In this document: positions 60,716 through 64,000 of the stretch, in pieces | Numbering within the stretch: position 1 is the first letter of the stretch | Layout: the number at the start of each line of letters is the position of its first letter | NCBI RefSeq assembly: GCF_019857205.1 | Contig: NZ_JAHWXO010000009.1 | Span: 1-64,000, forward strand | Source of the DNA: Qipengyuania pacifica | GTDB taxonomy: Bacteria > Pseudomonadota > Alphaproteobacteria > Sphingomonadales > Sphingomonadaceae | Length of the DNA: 64,000 nt | Direction: 5' to 3' | Position numbers and translations under genes: made by a program | The notes under the pieces: model-generated | What the model saw: the letters and a program-made list of their open reading frames with translations, nothing else | The model's database searches: none | What the model was told of the DNA's origin: nothing

Positions 60716-60752
60716 AAAAAAGCCTCTCGCTCCCGTATCGGGAGCAAGAGGC
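60716..60752 (-). terminator. Rho-independent terminator of the ydbH-ynbE-ydbL operon
   Basis: Minus strand: GCCTCT and GCTCCCG arms pair with CGGGAGC and AGAGGC around a short loop with one mismatch, followed by TTTTTT (60721-60716). It lies 25 bases after the ydbL stop. Confidence 0.92.
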
Positions 60753-60777
60753 CGTGAAAGAGTGCGAGGTCCGAATC

Positions 60778-61179
60778 CTACGGGCAGCGCGGATCGCGTT
60801 GCGGAGCGCCCGCACCGCGCGTTTCCCAGCTGCCGTTCGGCGCCTGGTATTTCTCGCCCGGCTTGGTGGCCAGGATCGCCTGGCAACCAGCCGTCAGCGC
60901 ATATTCCTCGAGCGTCGCATTGTTCGCCTTGGCCCGATCCGAATAAACGGCTCGGCGCTTGATATTGATATCGTTGACGATCTTGCGCAGCGCGGGCGTT
61001 TCCGCACCCACGATGCCGAGATAGCCATCCATCTTCTCGCCGATCTCGCCATCCGCGCGGGCAGCGGCATAGGCAGGGTCGCGCTGCGCGAAAGCTGGCG
61101 CTGCGAACCCACCGAATGCCGTAGCCACGGCTGCTGCCGCGAGAACCGATTTCGTTACCTTGTTCATCATGTCACCCAT
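60778..61179 (-). CDS. ydbL: YdbL family periplasmic protein (DUF1318)
   Basis: A 133-residue protein. A signal peptide (VLAAAAVATAFGGFAAPAFAQ) is followed by the DUF1318 core: GEIGEKMDGYLGIV, ALRKIVNDINIKRRAVYSDRAKANNATLEEYALTAG. In Escherichia coli YdbL modulates the YdbH-YnbE intermembrane bridge used for phospholipid transport. The ATG 61179 overlaps the ynbE stop in TGATG; nearby ATGs at 61170 and 61167 are alternatives. Gene order matches the E. coli operon. Confidence 0.9.
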   Translation of the reverse strand: MGDMMNKVTKSVLAAAAVATAFGGFAAPAFAQRDPAYAAARADGEIGEKMDGYLGIVGAETPALRKIVNDINIKRRAVYSDRAKANNATLEEYALTAGCQAILATKPGEKYQAPNGSWETRGAGAPQRDPRCP

Positions 61180-61382
61180 CAGAAGATATCCGCATTGTCC
61201 TCTATCGTATTGCCCGCATCTTCCGCGAGCCGATAGATCACTTCCTGGCGGATGTTGACGTTCAGCTCGATCACGATCGGCTTTTCGGGCGCATTCACCG
61301 TTATGCATCCCCCGAGCGCGACTGTGACAAGCATGGCGGCAGCCATCCTCCCGGTCAATTTGGCATGGTTCATAGCCCTCAC
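61179..61382 (-). CDS. ynbE: YnbE family outer-membrane lipoprotein
   Basis: A 67-residue lipoprotein with signal sequence MAAAMLVTVALGGC (lipobox LGGC) and the family core PIVIELNVNIRQEVIYRLAEDA. YnbE multimerises at the outer membrane and joins the C-terminal end of YdbH to form a lipid-conducting bridge. GTG 61382 overlaps the ydbH stop and has AGGA upstream; ATG 61373 is an alternative. Coupled on both sides. Confidence 0.9.
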   Translation of the reverse strand: MRAMNHAKLTGRMAAAMLVTVALGGCITVNAPEKPIVIELNVNIRQEVIYRLAEDAGNTIEDNADIF

Positions 61383-64000
61383 TCGCTTTCCTGCTCCTGA
61401 ATGGTGGGTTCATCCGGAATGATGTCGTCCGGACTGATTTCGGGTGGCGCTTCCTCGCCAGTGATCGAGCGCCTCAGGAAACGTGTTCCGTCGTCGGACA
61501 GCAGACCCAGTTCGCGTGGATCGCGTACTGCGGCCGGATCGTACAGCGATTTCAGGCTGGTCATCAGCTGGTAGAACTGCGCCTTGATGTTGATACGGAA
61601 TTGCAGCGGCAGTGCCGCTAGTCGCCGCGTAATGAAATTCGATTTGGCGCCCTTGCCCTGGCTCACGCCGTCGAACCGCACTCGCGTAACGATCTCGCCC
61701 GTCAGGGGGCCTTCCATGACCACTCGCATCTGCGTGTAGTCGAGGCTCTTCAGTGCATCGAAGGCGAAGTTCGCGATGGGCGAAAGATCCTCGTAGGTCA
61801 GATCGCCCACATAGGAAATGTTCCCCCCTGGCGGCCGGGATATCAGCACGCCGGTATCGATTCGTCCGTTGCCCGCGGCATCGAACACGATCGGCACCGT
61901 TCCGTCGAAAAGTCCGGTGGCGGATATGTTCTCGAGATCCATCTGCGTCATGAACACGGCCGCATCCAGGCCGACGATCTCGAACAGGTAACGGCGCTCT
62001 TCGCTGACCCCCAGATTGAGGTCGACATCGCGCAAGATCAGCTGTCCGCCCATGAAGGGCCAACTGCCCCCGGAAACCGCCAGCAACTCGCCATTGCGCA
62101 ATTGGAACTCGACCTCGCCATCGAAGACCTCCACGCCGGGATTTACCGATGCGACACGGATCTTCTGGCCCGGTGCAGTCGTCAGATTCAGCAGATCGAC
62201 GAAATCGATCGTGCCTCTGGCGCCCTCGACAGGCCCGAACGCTGCGGCGAAATCCAGATCATCGCTCGAAAAGCTACCCGTGCTCTTGATGATGCCGTTC
62301 GGTGCCCAGTCGATCCGGCCCGTGCCGGTCACGATACCCTTGGTGTTGGCGATGACGCCCAGCGCAAGACGGGAAATCTCGCCCGGCTGAAGCTCGTCGT
62401 CCAGCTGCAGCCCAGGAACATCGAGATCGGCATGTCCGGCACCGCTCTGCAAATCGTGCCGAATGTCCACGGTTGTCACCAGCCGGTCGCTTGCGGGATT
62501 TCGCAATTGTGCCTGCGCGGCGATGACATTGTCGATCAGTGTCAACCTCGCATCGCGCGCGATCAGCGGCTCGAACCGGGGCGAAGCATTGCGGTCCACC
62601 AATGTGAAGTCGGTACCATTGATCATCAGCCGACCGTCGGCGAAACGCCAGTTCCCCTCGGCCTTGTTCAGATCCATTGGCACGGCCGCCAGCATCACGT
62701 CCGCATCGGTGAACGTTCCTGCGATATCGTCGCCGAACCTCGCCTCCAGGCCAGACACGTTGAAGTGGCTGGCCGTCTCGACAGGGCCCAGCGATACTTC
62801 GATTTCACGAGCCGTCATGACGCCGGGATAGGCAAAGCCGACCGGTCCCGACGCAAGCCGGATCGGGGTTTCACCGAGATGGCCCTGCAGATCGAGCGAT
62901 GGCGCACCCGCGGCTATGCGAATTCCGTCAGCGCCCGCGTTCACGATTGCCCGGCCCCGTGCAGGACACAGCGTCAGCCCACGCTTTTCGAAAGAAAGAT
63001 TGGCCAGTTCGAGACGGTCGAACCGGATATCCGTGCACGAGCGCCACAAGGCAATATTCCCACCCTCATAGCGTCCATCGACGGGTAACAACAAGTTGGT
63101 CGCCGCCCCGCCCGGCAGCTTGCCACTTGCCAGCACCCGGCCCGAAAATCCAAGGGCGTCGCCGCTTTGCTGGGCGATGGTCATTTGCGGCACGGCAAGG
63201 GCGGAATCGTCTGCTTCGTACCGCTCCATCGCGAGGCGAAAAATCGAACTGCCGCCCTCGCCTCGCTCCATCCGGCCAGATAGGCGCGGCATATTGGCGC
63301 CGCCGGTCGCGATATTGCCTGCGATCCTCGGCGTCTCGCCGCCCCGGGACGCGATTTCGACGCGCGATAGAGAAACCAGCCGCGCACCGCTTCCGCCGCG
63401 CAGCTCTGCCCTTGGCGCGAACAGGGAGTAGGTGCCGGGTTCTGTCCTGATACGCAGGTCGGCGGATAGCGCGCTTCCGCGGGTCTCGGCCTGCAACGCA
63501 TTCGCCATTTTGCGGGTCAGCGGCGCGATCAGCGTGCCATCGCCGGTTTGCGCCAGCGCCTCGACTGCCGCGACCAGGTCGCTACCGAGCCGCAGACCAT
63601 TTCCTTCAAGATTGCTCTCGACCTGCACGCGCTTGAAACCTTCGTTCGCGCGTAGCTGTCCATCTGCCGTCAGCACAGCCGCCAGTGCCTGCGGCGTTTC
63701 GACACCGCGGGCCGCCAGTGAAAAGCGGGCGGTTGTCGACTGGTCGCGGATCTGCGCGCGAATCGTGCCGATGATGGCCGCAGCAGAATTCTCCGCGAAC
63801 CGCGTGTCACCGCCTTCGATCCGTGCCTCGATCGACGGATTGCGCAGGCGATTGTCCGCCTCGACGGTCAGATTCATCTCGTATTCGGCCAGATCGAGGT
63901 CCTGCGCTTCGCATTTCAGAGAAGCGAGCCGCACCGGGCCGACGAATTTCGGTTCGCCGGACGTGCTGGTTATTTTTCCATACGCGCTGGTCTGACCGGC
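61379..64000 (-). CDS. ydbH: YdbH-like AsmA-superfamily protein (5' partial)
   Basis: The frame stays open to the window edge; 873 codons of the C-terminal part are visible and the start lies outside. The protein is a long run of beta-strands without catalytic motifs, ending with FITRRLAALPLQFRINIKAQFYQLMTSLKSLYDP and an acidic tail. Together with the overlapping ynbE and ydbL genes this identifies YdbH, one of the AsmA-like proteins (with TamB and YhdP) that span the periplasm and carry phospholipids to the outer membrane. It would be anchored in the inner membrane by the missing N-terminus. Confidence 0.9.
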   Translation of the reverse strand, partial: AGQTSAYGKITSTSGEPKFVGPVRLASLKCEAQDLDLAEYEMNLTVEADNRLRNPSIEARIEGGDTRFAENSAAAIIGTIRAQIRDQSTTARFSLAARGVETPQALAAVLTADGQLRANEGFKRVQVESNLEGNGLRLGSDLVAAVEALAQTGDGTLIAPLTRKMANALQAETRGSALSADLRIRTEPGTYSLFAPRAELRGGSGARLVSLSRVEIASRGGETPRIAGNIATGGANMPRLSGRMERGEGGSSIFRLAMERYEADDSALAVPQMTIAQQSGDALGFSGRVLASGKLPGGAATNLLLPVDGRYEGGNIALWRSCTDIRFDRLELANLSFEKRGLTLCPARGRAIVNAGADGIRIAAGAPSLDLQGHLGETPIRLASGPVGFAYPGVMTAREIEVSLGPVETASHFNVSGLEARFGDDIAGTFTDADVMLAAVPMDLNKAEGNWRFADGRLMINGTDFTLVDRNASPRFEPLIARDARLTLIDNVIAAQAQLRNPASDRLVTTVDIRHDLQSGAGHADLDVPGLQLDDELQPGEISRLALGVIANTKGIVTGTGRIDWAPNGIIKSTGSFSSDDLDFAAAFGPVEGARGTIDFVDLLNLTTAPGQKIRVASVNPGVEVFDGEVEFQLRNGELLAVSGGSWPFMGGQLILRDVDLNLGVSEERRYLFEIVGLDAAVFMTQMDLENISATGLFDGTVPIVFDAAGNGRIDTGVLISRPPGGNISYVGDLTYEDLSPIANFAFDALKSLDYTQMRVVMEGPLTGEIVTRVRFDGVSQGKGAKSNFITRRLAALPLQFRINIKAQFYQLMTSLKSLYDPAAVRDPRELGLLSDDGTRFLRRSITGEEAPPEISPDDIIPDEPTIQEQESE

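Overview
The window looks like a chromosomal segment of an alphaproteobacterium of the order Sphingomonadales, most likely Erythrobacteraceae. This rests on the high GC content of the core, a separate FO cluster with both b and b' subunits, the order aroA - small two-helix membrane protein - cmk - rpsA, a class II EPSP synthase, a DUF6481 gene and a TIGR02300 (FYDLN acid) gene. Species cannot be named from the sequence alone. No rRNA, CRISPR array, transposase, integrase or phage structural gene is visible.

Left edge (1-3776): an AT-richer accessory segment. Three overlapping plus-strand genes form an ABC-three-component (ABC-3C) conflict system: the C-terminal part of the effector/CTD protein (cut by the window edge), the middle component, and an SMC-like ATPase with a CxxC...CxxC zinc site. 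Next comes a zone carrying three extra copies of the 3' end of lepA: a 233-bp copy at 2841-3073 and two 60-bp copies at 3535-3594 and 3654-3713. A DUF6481 gene sits among them, and the real lepA follows at 3776-5611. Every copy keeps the reading frame and a stop codon. This is what repeated site-specific integration into the lepA 3' end would leave behind, and it marks the border between island and core genome. It is the most interesting part of the window.

5659-18697: two tandem PAS-GGDEF-EAL-PilZ genes, one with a decayed EAL site; a ferredoxin-NADP reductase-like flavoprotein; a class II-like PHA synthase and PHA depolymerase pair; an MFS carrier; an N-acyl-D-amino-acid deacylase-like amidohydrolase translationally coupled to an MDR oxidoreductase. 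18723-28257: dnaN, fabD-fabG, an LD-carboxypeptidase divergent from an unusual Mur ligase, a DUF808 protein, the rpsF-rpsR-rplI operon and amn.

28324-45679: a chemoreceptor with a small coupled membrane protein; a three-gene set of small secreted proteins of unknown function, started by a hairpin that covers its ribosome binding site; a SIMPL protein; an overlapping operon of M2 peptidase, YncE-like lipoprotein, RimB-like protease and RimK; a glutathione-linked operon divergent from marR-emrA-emrB; a lipoprotein with asd; and a secreted S9 peptidase.

45783-64000: translation and cell-envelope core. The usual rpsP-rimM-trmD-rplS operon is split by an oppositely oriented thioredoxin-reductase-like gene. 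Then come ffh, tRNA-Ala(GGC), aroA-cmk-rpsA, gloB, a secreted nucleoside deoxyribosyltransferase-like protein, the FO operon atpI-atpB-atpE-atpF'-atpF, and a ydbH-ynbE-ydbL operon that runs off the right edge. Genes are packed tightly, with many 4-base stop/start overlaps.
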